NCBI GenBank assembly: GCA_963676095.1
Contig: OY781040.1
Coordinates: 2,294,001-2,358,000, forward strand
DNA from: G963676095 sp963676095
Lineage (GTDB): Bacteria; Bacteroidota; Bacteroidia; Bacteroidales; Prolixibacteraceae
Direction of reading: 5' to 3'
Length of the DNA: 64,000 nt
The notes beneath the pieces are model-generated. The model was not told where the DNA came from. It did not search any database and was given only the letters and a program-made list of their open reading frames with translations. Shown in pieces: positions 26,786 to 36,166 of the stretch. Position 1 is the first letter of the stretch; every line of letters begins with the position of its first letter. The translations under genes were made by a program, and so were the position numbers.

Positions 26786-28033
26786 TTATTTCAACACAAA
26801 CCGGGCGGTCCGTCTGCTTTTCTGCTCCATAAAAACCTGGTACCCGTTTTTGATCAGGCTCAGAGCTTCGTCATTATAGAAACGGATCGTAGCCAGGCGT
26901 AAGCCGGTATTGTAACGGACATCAAAATTCTTCCGTAGTTCCATAACCAGAGATTCCAGGCCCACTTCCGGTTCGTCGATACAAAGCGAAAGGTCGATAG
27001 CGGACTGCTGGATCAGGTTTACTTTGATACGCCGGCTTCTGAACAGGGCAAATATCTCCGATAACAGATCGATGCCAATAAAAGAAAAATCATCCGGAGA
27101 TAAGGTAATAAGCGCCTGATTTTTCTTAAGAATATAAACCGGGACAAGGTCCAGCTGATGCCCCACTTCATGGATCACAGTCCCTGTTTCATCCGGTGTT
27201 TCAAACGGTTTGACATATAAAGGAATATTCTTATTACGAAGTGGCTTAATTGTTTTCGGGTGAATGACCTTAGCCCCTGAGTAAGCCAGTTCAATAGCCT
27301 CTTTATAGGAAAGTTCCGCCAGCTTCCGCGTATCCTTAAAATCAGAAGGGTCTGCATTCAGTACTCCAGGTACGTTTTTCCAGATCGTAACACTCTCGGC
27401 ATTAAGCAAATTTGCAAGTATTGCAGCGGTAAAATCTGATCCCTCACGTCCGAGTGTCGTGGTCTGGTTGGTTTTGGTCGAACCTATAAATCCCTGTGTT
27501 ACATACAGCTGACATTGACAAAAGTTAAAACTGTTATTGATCAGCATCCCCGACCATTCCCAATCGACAATCGCCTCCCTGTAGGTATCGTCGGTACGCA
27601 GGCTTTCACGAATATCAATCCACTTATTTTTCAGGCCAATCCGGTTTAAAAATGCCGAAACAATCGATGTAGAAATCAATTCTCCATAACATACAATCTG
27701 GTCATATTCATAGTCGAAATGAAGAGAGGGAGTATTTTCCAACCTGCGTTTAAGCTGCTTGAAAAGTTTATTTACAAGAGAAAGATCCTCTTCGTACAAC
27801 TCCAGTTCACGGATAATCTGATCGTGATAGTACCTTATTTTTTGAAGGATCTCTTCACCTTTATTTGCTTTTTTATAATAATTGCGCACCAGGCCCTCCA
27901 ACTCATTGGTGGTATTTCCCATAGCCGAAACAACAATAGTTTTCTCGCCAGGGAACCTATCGATTATAGCGGCTACATTCCGAATAGCCGGCGCTGAACT
28001 CACTGAAGCACCACCAAATTTGAATACCTTCAT
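26786..28033 (-). CDS. lysC: Aspartate kinase
   Basis: This is a 415-residue monofunctional aspartokinase. It starts with the kinase glycine loop KVFKFGGASVSS. The ATP/aspartate site is visible as TTLGREGSDFTAAILA, and the regulatory region has two short ACT-like segments (LITLSPDDFSFIGIDLLSEIFALFRS and the LSLCIDEPEVGLESLVMELR part). The enzyme phosphorylates aspartate as the first step towards lysine, methionine and threonine. It stands alone; no dehydrogenase or synthase gene is adjacent. The symbol reflects the reaction; which isozyme it is cannot be decided here. Confidence 0.9.
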   Translation of the reverse strand: MKVFKFGGASVSSAPAIRNVAAIIDRFPGEKTIVVSAMGNTTNELEGLVRNYYKKANKGEEILQKIRYYHDQIIRELELYEEDLSLVNKLFKQLKRRLENTPSLHFDYEYDQIVCYGELISTSIVSAFLNRIGLKNKWIDIRESLRTDDTYREAIVDWEWSGMLINNSFNFCQCQLYVTQGFIGSTKTNQTTTLGREGSDFTAAILANLLNAESVTIWKNVPGVLNADPSDFKDTRKLAELSYKEAIELAYSGAKVIHPKTIKPLRNKNIPLYVKPFETPDETGTVIHEVGHQLDLVPVYILKKNQALITLSPDDFSFIGIDLLSEIFALFRSRRIKVNLIQQSAIDLSLCIDEPEVGLESLVMELRKNFDVRYNTGLRLATIRFYNDEALSLIKNGYQVFMEQKSRRTARFVLK

Positions 28034-28436
28034 TTCCTGAATTTTACTTTGTTTTTAAAACGCCAAATTTAACGAACTAACTGATGATTTCTAATTAAAT
28101 GCACTGTTATCTGACCTTTCGGTTAGCGCGACCTTTTCAGCAGGGCAAAAATATAAAATCCGGTGATCCGGCAATCGTCCTGGAAAAAATTAAAACAACG
28201 GAAAAAAGGATCAACGTCTTATTAGCATTCCGGCAGGATAAAGAATATATTTCCTTACAACAGCAACAGGTTTTTATTCTTTGTTACTCTGTTTTTAAAT
28301 CTTCGTTGCCATCACATTGAATTTAATTTTTTTGCAACAACCAATTGGCATATTCGTTATTTTCGCCACGGTATTTTACAAGACTTTTCAGTAACTCAAA
28401 ATAGTTGCGGTTCTTATTAAAATCAGCAGTTGCGGT
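28034..28436. other. Divergent intergenic region between lysC and trkH
   Basis: A 73-codon frame at 28099-28320 has no recognisable feature and is not called. The minus-strand -7 box of lysC is at 28064-28071. Near the TrkH start the sequence TTATTTTCG resembles a -7 box with one mismatch. Confidence 0.5.
28064..28071 (-). promoter_or_regulatory. -7 box of the aspartate kinase gene
   Basis: TAAATTTG on the minus strand matches TAnnTTTG, placing transcription start about 25 bases before the ATG at 28033. No good -33 TTG was found at the expected distance. Confidence 0.45.
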
Positions 28437-29897
28437 TTGAAGCAAAGAAAGATAAACATACTGATCATTCTCCACCTCATCTCGATCATTATATTGTTCG
28501 AAGGTTTTTTCATGTTACCGACACTGGGGGTATCGTTCTACCATCACGAATCAGTTTTCGATAATTTATTATTGTCAATCCTGTCAACCTTTGTCGCAGG
28601 CATCGTCTTGTATGTTTTCACCTGGAGGTTCAGGTTCGCAGAACCGGGGGTCCGGGAAAGCCTGGTTATCGCAGCTTTGGGATGGATCATACTGGCCCTT
28701 CTTGGCAGTATTCCCTACCTCTTCACGAAGACAATCCCCAGGTTCCCGGATGCATTTTTTGAGTCGATGTCAGGGTTCACAACCACAGGGTCGTCTATTC
28801 TCGTGGATATAGAGGCATTACCGAAAAGCATCCTTCTTTGGAGAAGCGAAACCCACTGGATCGGCGGTATGGGGATTATTGTTCTGGTTATCGCCGTTAT
28901 GCCTTTTTTGAAAATGACCGGCATGCAACTGTTCAGCTCGGAGGCATCGGTTGTTGTCGATGAGAAAGTTTCCACAAAGGTGCGCTATGTCGCACGTAAT
29001 ATATGGCTTATCTATGTCGGGTTTACCATTGTAGAAACGTTACTGCTCACACTTGGAGGCATGCCGCTTTTCGATAGTATCTGCCACTCCTTTGCAACTG
29101 TCGCAACCGGGGGGTTTTCAACGAAAAATACCTCTATCACCGATTATTCCCCGTATATACAATATGTCATTATGATTTTCATGGCCCTGTCAGGGATTAA
29201 TTTTGCACTACATGTGCTGGTATTTCAGGGGAAATATAAAACGGCCCTTCGTAACCAGGAACTTCACCTGTACCTGAAAATTATTGTCCTCGTGGGGTTC
29301 ATTATTGCCCTTCTTCTTTACTTCAATGAAGATATCCCCTTTGAAAAGGCGTTCAGGGATTCCTTTTTTCAGGTCATATCAATTATAACAGCAACAGGAT
29401 TTGCCACAGCCGACTACCTGCAATGGCCTATCCAGGCTATCATCCTGATCGCATTTCTCATGCTGATAGGGGCTTGTGCCGGATCAACCGGAGGAGGAGT
29501 AAAAGTAATCAGGCACGTCATCAACCTGCAATATCTGAAACAAAGCCTAATGCGGGTTTTGCACCCGAAGGCAGTCTTTAACATACGCTATAACAATCAG
29601 ATTATTAATTCATCACAAGTCAGCAGCGTCATCAACTTTATCCTTATTTATTACGGGGTATCCATTATTGGAACAATTGCAATGGTAGGACTGGGAACCG
29701 ATTGGGGAACTGCCTTTGGTTCCGTGTTAACAACGATGGGGGGCATCGGCCCTGGATTTGGCACAGTAGGCCCTGCATCCAACTTTTCCATGCTGCCCGA
29801 TGCAGCCAAGTACCTGTTATCATTCACCATGTTGCTGGGACGTCTGGAAATTTTCCCGGTATTGGCCCTCTTTACCGGCTGGTTCTGGAGGACCTGA
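28437..29897 (+). CDS. trkH: TrkH-family potassium uptake protein, membrane subunit
   Basis: This is a 486-residue polytopic membrane protein. All four pore loops of the K+ channel-like fold can be seen: SGFTTTGSS, ATVATGGFSTKN, ITATGFATAD and TTMGGIGPGFGTVGP. The C-terminal RLEIFPVLALFTGWFW is typical. It imports K+ together with a cytoplasmic TrkA subunit, which is not encoded here. The only usable start is a TTG at 28437, because a stop codon lies 31 bases upstream in frame and there is no ATG before the first helix; alternative starts cannot be excluded. It converges with the pgeF gene, 33 bases apart. Confidence 0.92.
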   Translation: MKQRKINILIILHLISIIILFEGFFMLPTLGVSFYHHESVFDNLLLSILSTFVAGIVLYVFTWRFRFAEPGVRESLVIAALGWIILALLGSIPYLFTKTIPRFPDAFFESMSGFTTTGSSILVDIEALPKSILLWRSETHWIGGMGIIVLVIAVMPFLKMTGMQLFSSEASVVVDEKVSTKVRYVARNIWLIYVGFTIVETLLLTLGGMPLFDSICHSFATVATGGFSTKNTSITDYSPYIQYVIMIFMALSGINFALHVLVFQGKYKTALRNQELHLYLKIIVLVGFIIALLLYFNEDIPFEKAFRDSFFQVISIITATGFATADYLQWPIQAIILIAFLMLIGACAGSTGGGVKVIRHVINLQYLKQSLMRVLHPKAVFNIRYNNQIINSSQVSSVINFILIYYGVSIIGTIAMVGLGTDWGTAFGSVLTTMGGIGPGFGTVGPASNFSMLPDAAKYLLSFTMLLGRLEIFPVLALFTGWFWRT

Positions 29898-29930
29898 CTT
29901 ACCAGCCCGGAATTTTCCGGATGAAGGCTC

Positions 29931-30713
29931 TTATTTTATCAATTCCCTTAGCATAATTCCACTGACCATCCTTCCGGTATCGGCCCCGTCACGCCGGTAT
30001 GAATAAAAAAGCTCTTCATGGGAATAAGAACACATTCCCATAATTTCGATATGTTCTTCTTTCATTCCCGATTCTATCATGAGAACCTTATTAGCGTTCC
30101 ACAGGTCAAAGAAAGCCTTTTCCCCGTTGAGCGAAGGTTTTAGCAACTCCCTGTGATCGGGGAAAGCATCGCGTACAGCAGAAATAACATCCGGCCCTAC
30201 TTCATATGCATGAAGATGTATGGAAGGCCCGATCCCGGTAACCAGCTCATCCGGTTCTGAATCGAAATGCAGCTGCATCTGATGAATCGTTTTGGCGATA
30301 ATTTTATTTACGGTGCCCCTCCATCCGGCATGTACTGCCGCTACCACCCGGTGATGCGGATCATATAAAAGCAATGGGACACAATCTGCTGTCTGTACAC
30401 AGATACACATTCCGGGCTGATTCGTAATAATGGCATCCGTCTCCTGAATTTCATTGAAGTCGACCGGATTATCGATCAGGGCAATATGATCGCTGTGAAT
30501 CTGGCGCGGAAAAACAAAATTTTGAGGATTGACTTGCAGAGCATTTGCCAGCTCTTTCCTGTATTGCTGGTATATCCCCGGCTGATTCCCGGTAAACCGG
30601 GTTTTCATGTCATGTCCCCATCCTTTACGGGTAGAAATGAAATGAAAAATCCCGGCCCGCGTGAGATTGGTAAACTTCAGAAAATCTTTCCCTCCTGCCT
30701 TAAAATTTTTCAT
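29931..30713 (-). CDS. pgeF: PgeF/YfiH-family purine nucleosidase or peptidoglycan-editing factor
   Basis: The frame extends to 30782; the ATG at 30713 (MKNFKAGGKDFLKF) gives a 260-residue protein of family length. The conserved metal site is complete: RQIHSDH, QTADCVPLLLYD and AAVHAGWRGT, followed by GIGPSIHLHAYEVGP and the C-terminal YSYRRDG. Members of this multicopper-like fold act on purine nucleosides, and E. coli YfiH corrects serine misincorporation in peptidoglycan precursors. It is a single-copy housekeeping gene in most Bacteroidetes. Confidence 0.9.
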   Translation of the reverse strand: MKNFKAGGKDFLKFTNLTRAGIFHFISTRKGWGHDMKTRFTGNQPGIYQQYRKELANALQVNPQNFVFPRQIHSDHIALIDNPVDFNEIQETDAIITNQPGMCICVQTADCVPLLLYDPHHRVVAAVHAGWRGTVNKIIAKTIHQMQLHFDSEPDELVTGIGPSIHLHAYEVGPDVISAVRDAFPDHRELLKPSLNGEKAFFDLWNANKVLMIESGMKEEHIEIMGMCSYSHEELFYSYRRDGADTGRMVSGIMLRELIK

Positions 30714-30982
30714 GTAAAAAAACTTTATTAATCTACTATATTTCTGAATGTTCATTATGGAACTCGCATGTTTCAATAACAATTCTTTGATCCATCCCTT
30801 TCATTTTTTGTCGCTACCCTGGAATTATTCCTTGCGGCATGCCCGTTTCATCCTTCCGATTCTGCCGCAATGTTACAAATTTGAAGGGAAAGATATTATA
30901 AAAAAGGAGTAAAATGTATTTGTTGAAAAAGTCGAAAACCGAATTACAGGCCGGCACAATCTGCAAAATGTTATTTTCTTAT

Positions 30983-32413
30983 TTGGCCATCTCCCGTTTT
31001 TAGTTTTCAAAATTTAATAAAAGGCTTAACTGTCCGTCATTTGGAGATGGATCGGATTGAGGGAGGAAAGCTCTTGGGGTCATGTTTGCCAGCAATACTT
31101 TGATTATGGTGCTGATTTTATAGTAAATGAAATTGCATAGTTCATACATCTTTTCTTTGTTCAGTGTTTTTACACCACTTTCAAGCAATAGCCTTGTGTG
31201 CAGAGATGAAAGTGACGAGTATATGATGCTCATGGCTATGGTCAGTATGGCCAACATACTTTGTAGCCCTTCGAAGGTTTTGATCTGGATGTCTTCCAGT
31301 TTGTAGCATTCTTTTATATGCCGGTGGTACTCTTCAATTTTCCACCTGAAACCGTATGCCGTGAATGCTTCTTTGATTACTTCAACAATACTTTCTTTTG
31401 GCGAACGTGTCAGTAGCCAGCAATAGCCGCCATTAGTCCTTTTGGTGACAACAAGCCAAAGATCATGCGTCTTGCCCTTGGTTCTATATTGGACCTTTAT
31501 GGCGCCGCATTCATAAACCAACTGACGCTTCTTGCTTTTCTGTATCCTTGTAGCTGTTAGTTTCATGAACAATGGAACTTTCCGGCTGATCTTGTTCACG
31601 GCCATTTCTTCGCCTTTGTAGACCAGCTTGGTGGTTTTCTTCAGACGCAGGTTGAAATGGCCTTCATCGGCAATAATGAAATCCCGGCAAATCGGCCGGT
31701 CCATGCCACGGTCGAATATCTTTGTGACATCTTTGTCAATTATCGAGCCCACCTCTTTGATGGCTTCAAGAACCTCCAGATTCTCGCTTTTGGCGCCACT
31801 GTCAAAGCTGTACAGCTTGTTGTAAAGTGGGGTCATTTCCTTGTCTTTGCTAAAGTGTACAACGTTCATCAGCCAATAGCCAAGGCCAATTGATCCTTTA
31901 TCGCCATCTTTCACATAGTCCAGACCATCCATCATTTTGGCATATTTTTTCTGAATATCAGAACCATCGAACAGGATATAGTCGCCATGGCAGACTTTGC
32001 TTTTCACACTGTTCATATGTCCCCGGAATAATTTCATGAAAAAATCTTTCTTGTTATAATGGTTCCTGAAGCGTTTAGTTGTTTGGCTCAACGATATTGT
32101 ATCACCAATGCCAGTGGCTATTTTATTCACTAATACTGTACCTGTCTTTAGTATTCCGGTTGTCATTTCCCGGATACATCGGGCTTCCGGTTTTGTTAAT
32201 TGACCCTCAAGTTTGAGAAAATAGCGGCTAATCTTGTTCTGTACCTGTTTTGTTAATACTTTTGTCATGAGCTGGTTTTTAGAGATTATTTGCTTTTGTT
32301 TGCACAATAAAAATAACCTTTTTAAACCAGCTTTCCTCATATCTAAACATCTTTAAACACCCGATATGACTGGGATGCAGAACTTATTCAACCCATTTTT
32401 CGGGAGATGGTCA
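30983..32413 (-). mobile_element. IS4-family insertion sequence with 13-bp target duplication
   Basis: The element is about 1431 bases. Its ends are imperfect inverted repeats sharing CCATCTCCCG (30987-30996 on the left; CGGGAGATGG at 32401-32410 on the right). The 13-base sequence GTTATTTTCTTAT occurs directly outside both ends, at 30970-30982 and 32414-32426. A duplication of this length is usual for the IS4 family. The single transposase gene is intact, so the element may be active. It sits between pgeF and dusB, and the right-hand target copy overlaps the dusB -7 box. Confidence 0.92.
31000..32268 (-). CDS. IS4-family DDE transposase
   Basis: The frame extends to 32340, but the ATG at 32268 (MTKVLTKQVQNKISRYFL) is the likely start, giving 422 residues. 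The DDE catalytic core can be followed: first Asp in YILFDGSDIQ, second Asp in IFDRGMDRP, and the final Glu within the YREK-type motif FRWKIEEYHRHIKECYKLE. No frameshift or stop interrupts it. The stop codon lies 17 bases inside the left terminal repeat. Confidence 0.93.
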   Translation of the reverse strand: MTKVLTKQVQNKISRYFLKLEGQLTKPEARCIREMTTGILKTGTVLVNKIATGIGDTISLSQTTKRFRNHYNKKDFFMKLFRGHMNSVKSKVCHGDYILFDGSDIQKKYAKMMDGLDYVKDGDKGSIGLGYWLMNVVHFSKDKEMTPLYNKLYSFDSGAKSENLEVLEAIKEVGSIIDKDVTKIFDRGMDRPICRDFIIADEGHFNLRLKKTTKLVYKGEEMAVNKISRKVPLFMKLTATRIQKSKKRQLVYECGAIKVQYRTKGKTHDLWLVVTKRTNGGYCWLLTRSPKESIVEVIKEAFTAYGFRWKIEEYHRHIKECYKLEDIQIKTFEGLQSMLAILTIAMSIIYSSLSSLHTRLLLESGVKTLNKEKMYELCNFIYYKISTIIKVLLANMTPRAFLPQSDPSPNDGQLSLLLNFEN

Positions 32414-32423
32414 GTTATTTTCT

Positions 32424-32431
32424 TATCTTTG
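32424..32431 (+). promoter_or_regulatory. -7 box of dusB, at the IS4 insertion point
   Basis: TATCTTTG fits TAnnTTTG. Its first three bases belong to the 13-bp target duplication of the IS4 element, so the insertion separated this box from whatever lay upstream. The TTG start of dusB is 22 bases further on. The bases about 20 upstream now belong to the element's terminal repeat and contain no TTTG. Confidence 0.6.
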
Positions 32432-32452
32432 CAGTCTCAAAATAATACAGCC

Positions 32453-33466
32453 TTGAAAATTGGAGAAACAGACCTGGGAGAAACGCCGCTTTTTCTGGCC
32501 CCCATGGAAGATGTGACCTATAAATCATTTCGTTGCATGTGTAAAAAATATGGTGCCGACGTAATGTACACCGAATTTGTATCGTCAGAAGCACTGATCC
32601 GCGACGTGCAAAGAACACATCAGAAGATGCACCTGTTCGGTTTCGACCGTCCTGTAGCCATCCAGATATACGGGCACAACATCGAATCAATGGTCCAGGC
32701 TGCCAAGGTTGCCGAAGAAGCGGGTCCGGACTTTATTGACATCAATTTCGGTTGCCCGATGAAAAAAATTGCCTGCCGCGGGGCAGGGGCCGGAATGCTC
32801 CAGGATCTTGATAAAATGCAACGCATGACTGAGGAGATTGTAAAAGCTGTTTCGTTGCCGGTAACTGCCAAAACCCGGCTTGGCTGGGACGAGCAGTCAT
32901 TGGTAATCCGCGAAGCAGCAATAAGGCTGCAGGATGCCGGAATCTCGGCACTGGCCATTCACGGACGGACACGCAAACAGCTCTATACCGGAGAAGCAGA
33001 CTGGACGCTGATTGGCGAGGTAAAAAACGACCCCCGGATAAAAATTCCGATCATCGGGAACGGAGATATCAATGGCCCGATAAAAGCAGCGGAATTATTA
33101 AAAAAAACCGGAGTAGACGGGCTGATGATCGGCCGGGGAAGCATCGGCCACCCCTGGATATTCAGGGAAATAAAACATTATTTTCAGACAGGAGAATGTC
33201 TTCCCCCTCCGACTGTAGCTGAAATTGTCCGGAACGTACGGGAGCAACTTCAAATGTCGATCGACTGGAAAGACAATGTCCGGACAGGTATCCTCATGAT
33301 GAGAAGACATTTCGCCAAATATTTTCCGGGAATTCCCAATTTCAGGAACTACCGGATCAGGTTACTTCAAACTGAAGAAATGGATGAACTTAGCCGTATA
33401 TTGGAAGAGATTACCGAATATTACGGTCATTTTAGAGTCGATTATACCGATACGAGTTCAATATGA
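32453..33466 (+). CDS. dusB: tRNA-dihydrouridine synthase (DusB type)
   Basis: The ORF reaches back into the IS4 element, but those codons are insertion sequence. The TTG at 32453 (MKIGETDLGETPLFLAPM when read as start) fits the family N-terminus and gives 337 residues. Motifs in order are the FMN-barrel entry APMEDVTYKSF, INFGCPMKKIACRGAGAGML (catalytic Cys in the second half), KTRLGWD, AIHGRTRKQLYTG, IGNGDI and GRGSIGHPW. The enzyme uses FMN and NADPH to reduce specific uridines in tRNA. Its promoter region was altered by the IS4 insertion. Confidence 0.92.
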   Translation: MKIGETDLGETPLFLAPMEDVTYKSFRCMCKKYGADVMYTEFVSSEALIRDVQRTHQKMHLFGFDRPVAIQIYGHNIESMVQAAKVAEEAGPDFIDINFGCPMKKIACRGAGAGMLQDLDKMQRMTEEIVKAVSLPVTAKTRLGWDEQSLVIREAAIRLQDAGISALAIHGRTRKQLYTGEADWTLIGEVKNDPRIKIPIIGNGDINGPIKAAELLKKTGVDGLMIGRGSIGHPWIFREIKHYFQTGECLPPPTVAEIVRNVREQLQMSIDWKDNVRTGILMMRRHFAKYFPGIPNFRNYRIRLLQTEEMDELSRILEEITEYYGHFRVDYTDTSSI

Positions 33467-33595
33467 GACCAGGAACAATCATGAAAGATTTGGATTTATC
33501 ATTACAAATCCTGTCGATTCTTCCCCCACTCAAACGGCCATCCAAAACTTATGAACATCCTGAAAATGTCCCTCCTTTTACAGAGGCTTTTTTGC

Positions 33596-33603
33596 TATTT
33601 TTG
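33596..33603 (+). promoter_or_regulatory. -7 box immediately before dnaG
   Basis: TATTTTTG fits TAnnTTTG and ends 5 bases before the dnaG ATG at 33609. If it is used, transcription would start at or next to the ATG and the message would be leaderless. No strong ribosome binding site is visible upstream of the ATG. Confidence 0.5.
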
Positions 33604-33608
33604 CAAAG

Positions 33609-35558
33609 ATGATCGACCAGACAACTATAGAACGCATTTTGGATGCTGCAGAAATCGCAGATGTGGTTTCCGAGTTTGTGACACTCAAACGGAGAGGCGT
33701 CAACTTACTTGGGCTATGCCCTTTCCATAATGAAAAAACTCCTTCATTTATCGTTTCTCCTGCGAAAGGTATTTTTAAATGCTTCGGCTGTGGCAAAGGT
33801 GGTAATGCAGTCAACTTTATCATGGAACATGAATCGCTTTCCTACCCCGAAGCGCTGAAGTGGCTGGCAAAGAAATATCACATCGACATAAAGGAAGAAG
33901 AAGAAACTGAAGAACAAAAACAACTGAAGGATGAGCGCGAAAGCATGATGATTGTTTCTGCTTTTGCACAAAAATTTTTTACCCATTTTCTTTGGAACGA
34001 GTCAGAAGGACGTGCTGTCGGGCTAAGCTACCTGAGAGAAGAAAGAGGGCTGCGCGACGAAATCATCAAAAAATTCGAACTGGGTTTTTGCCCGGACGGG
34101 AAGGACCTGTTTACCCAAAAGGCGCAAAAACAGGGGTACCGGATGGAATTTCTTGAAAAAACCGGATTGACCATTAAACGGGAAGACTGGGTGCGCGACC
34201 GCTTTGCAGGGAGAGTGATGTTCCCTATCCATAGCATCTCGGGCCGGGTGATCGCCTTTGGGGGGCGTGTTTTGAAAGCAGACAAGAACACGGCCAAATA
34301 CCTGAATTCGCCGGAGTCTGAAATTTATCACAAAAGCAGGGTCCTCTACGGGATTTTCCAGGCCAAAAGGGATATCACCAAGTTTGACAAATGTTTCCTC
34401 GTGGAAGGATACACGGATGTACTTTCAATGCACCAGGCCGGGATAGAAAATGTAGTGGCATCATCGGGAACTTCCCTGACTACCGATCAAATCAGGCTAA
34501 TAAAACGTTTTACCCCAAATATCACAATTCTTTATGACGGAGATGCTGCCGGCATTAAAGCATCGCTTCGCGGCATCGATATGGTACTGGAAGAAGGGAT
34601 CAATGTGAAGGTGCTCCTGCTTCCCGACGGGGAAGATCCAGACTCTTTTGCAAGATCCAGAAGTTCAAGCCAGTTGCAGGAATATATCAGGGAACATGAG
34701 ACCGATTTTATCCGTTTTAAAACCCAGCTTCTCCTTAAGGATACGGAAAACGATCCGGTAAGCAAGGCCCGGTTGATCAACGATATTGTGAGGTCAATCT
34801 CCATGGTACCCGACTCCATTACCAGGACAGTGTACATCCAGGAATGCAGCCGTTTGCTCGACGTAAATGAAGAAGTACTTTACACAGAAGTACGTAAGAT
34901 CAAGTTTCATCAGACAGAAGAAATTGCGAAAAAGGACCACCTGAACCAGCAGGTACGCCAAACTCAAACAAATAATGCACAAGGAGCCCCTGCAAAAAAC
35001 CTCTGTGAAATCGAAGAACGTGAAATCATCCGGATCCTGCTGAAATATTTTCACGCGGAAGTATTCGAGGAAGAAGGGGAAGAACCCGGCGAAGAAATCA
35101 GTATCACCGTGGGACAATTCGTTTTGGAAGAAATTGAGAACGACGGACTCAGATCCGATAATCCACTGATAAACAAAGTAATGGACCTTTTCTTCGAGAA
35201 TATAGGAAACCCGGCCTTTAATCCTTCCCAATTCTTCATTTACCACAATGATCCCCAGATAAGTAAACTGGCCAGCGACCTGCTTGCAGAAAAATACATT
35301 GAAAGTAAACGATGGAAAAAAAGCGGATCTTTTGTGGAATCAGAAGAAGAAATCCTCGATATGATCGTTCCCCGCATTGTACAGGAGTATAAACTGAGAA
35401 AGGTCAGTACAATGCTTCGCGAAATAGAAAAGCATATTCAGGAAGCTGCGAAGGATAGCGATCTGGAAAGGGTAATGGATTTTCAAAACCAGTATATTAA
35501 TCTCAAACGTGTAGAAAAACATCTCTCGTCCCAACTGGGAAACAGGACAATTATTTAA
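33609..35558 (+). CDS. dnaG: DNA primase DnaG
   Basis: This is a 649-residue primase. The N-terminal CHC2 zinc ribbon has C37, H40, C58 and C61 (LCPFHNEKTPSF ... GIFKCFGCGKGGNAV). The catalytic core follows, with YLREERGLRDEIIKKFELGF and the RVIAFGGRVL block. The TOPRIM domain shows LVEGYTDVLSMHQAGIENVVASSGT and LYDGDAAGIKASLRG. The C-terminal helicase-binding part ends in VEKHLSSQLG. It makes RNA primers at the replication fork. The next gene starts 12 bases downstream, suggesting a shared transcript. Confidence 0.96.
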   Translation: MIDQTTIERILDAAEIADVVSEFVTLKRRGVNLLGLCPFHNEKTPSFIVSPAKGIFKCFGCGKGGNAVNFIMEHESLSYPEALKWLAKKYHIDIKEEEETEEQKQLKDERESMMIVSAFAQKFFTHFLWNESEGRAVGLSYLREERGLRDEIIKKFELGFCPDGKDLFTQKAQKQGYRMEFLEKTGLTIKREDWVRDRFAGRVMFPIHSISGRVIAFGGRVLKADKNTAKYLNSPESEIYHKSRVLYGIFQAKRDITKFDKCFLVEGYTDVLSMHQAGIENVVASSGTSLTTDQIRLIKRFTPNITILYDGDAAGIKASLRGIDMVLEEGINVKVLLLPDGEDPDSFARSRSSSQLQEYIREHETDFIRFKTQLLLKDTENDPVSKARLINDIVRSISMVPDSITRTVYIQECSRLLDVNEEVLYTEVRKIKFHQTEEIAKKDHLNQQVRQTQTNNAQGAPAKNLCEIEEREIIRILLKYFHAEVFEEEGEEPGEEISITVGQFVLEEIENDGLRSDNPLINKVMDLFFENIGNPAFNPSQFFIYHNDPQISKLASDLLAEKYIESKRWKKSGSFVESEEEILDMIVPRIVQEYKLRKVSTMLREIEKHIQEAAKDSDLERVMDFQNQYINLKRVEKHLSSQLGNRTII

Positions 35559-35570
35559 AGGACAATATCC

Positions 35571-36053
35571 ATGAGGACTCTATTTTTACAAGACCGGGAA
35601 GCAACCGACGCAGTGATCTGTGCCTGCAAGACTTGTTATGTAGCTATGTGTGACGAAGGTAAGCCCTATGTATTGCCAATGAACTTTGCCCTCGAAGGAG
35701 ATGCAGTTATTCTTCATTCGGCCCAAAACGGCAGAATGTGGGAAACACTCAAAAAAAACCCCAGGGTGTGCATCAACTGGACCCTCGGAGAGGAATTAGC
35801 CTGGCAGGACGAGCGGGCTGGTTGCAGCTACCGTGTAAAATCGAAATCGGTAAATATAGAAGGCACTGTCGAATTCATCGATGATTATGACGAAAAATAC
35901 AGGTTGCTAAAGGTATTAATGGCCCAATACAGCGATCTTGAATTCAGTTTTTCCCCTCCGGCGGTCCGGAATGTAGGCATACTTAAAGTACACATTCAGT
36001 CTGTCACAGGTAAGGAATTTGGGGCAAAGGCCATTACTCCCTGGAATCAGTAA
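35571..36053 (+). CDS. FMN-binding split-barrel protein, pyridoxamine-phosphate-oxidase-like
   Basis: This is a 160-residue protein with the split-barrel order of the NimA/flavin-nucleotide-binding group: an N-terminal helix, CYVAMCDEGKPYVLPMNFALEGDAVILHSAQNGRMWETLKKNPRVCINW, then the strand pair SVNIEGTVEFIDDYDEKYRLLKVLM and GILKVHIQSVTGKEFG. Relatives bind FMN and reduce nitro groups or act in cofactor salvage; the exact substrate is unknown. It is the second gene of the dnaG transcript. Its last codons contain the same 17-base string that recurs before the epimerase gene. Confidence 0.86.
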   Translation: MRTLFLQDREATDAVICACKTCYVAMCDEGKPYVLPMNFALEGDAVILHSAQNGRMWETLKKNPRVCINWTLGEELAWQDERAGCSYRVKSKSVNIEGTVEFIDDYDEKYRLLKVLMAQYSDLEFSFSPPAVRNVGILKVHIQSVTGKEFGAKAITPWNQ

Positions 36054-36136
36054 ATCGTAATAGAGGCTAAAAACAAAATATAAACACATAAAAAGCATAA
36101 TCCCCGCTGATATGTTTACAGGTCAAAAGACTTTGT

Positions 36137-36144
36137 TATTTTTG
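36137..36144 (+). promoter_or_regulatory. -7 box of the epimerase gene
   Basis: TATTTTTG fits TAnnTTTG and lies 22 bases before the ATG of the 24-codon leader frame at 36167. It would give a leader of about 90 bases ahead of the epimerase ATG. Confidence 0.4.
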
Positions 36145-36166
36145 TTGCCAACAATCACCTGAGAAC

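Noticed and set aside
28099..28320. 73-codon plus frame between lysC and trkH
   Set aside because: No recognisable feature and no start signal; it overlaps no operon.
30914..31003. 29-codon plus frame with AAGGAG in front, running into the IS4 left end
   Set aside because: The stop lies within the insertion sequence, and reconstruction of the uninterrupted site also ends quickly; no link to dusB in frame.
32366..32452. Upstream extension of dusB
   Set aside because: These codons lie in the IS4 end and the target duplication, so they are not part of the native gene.
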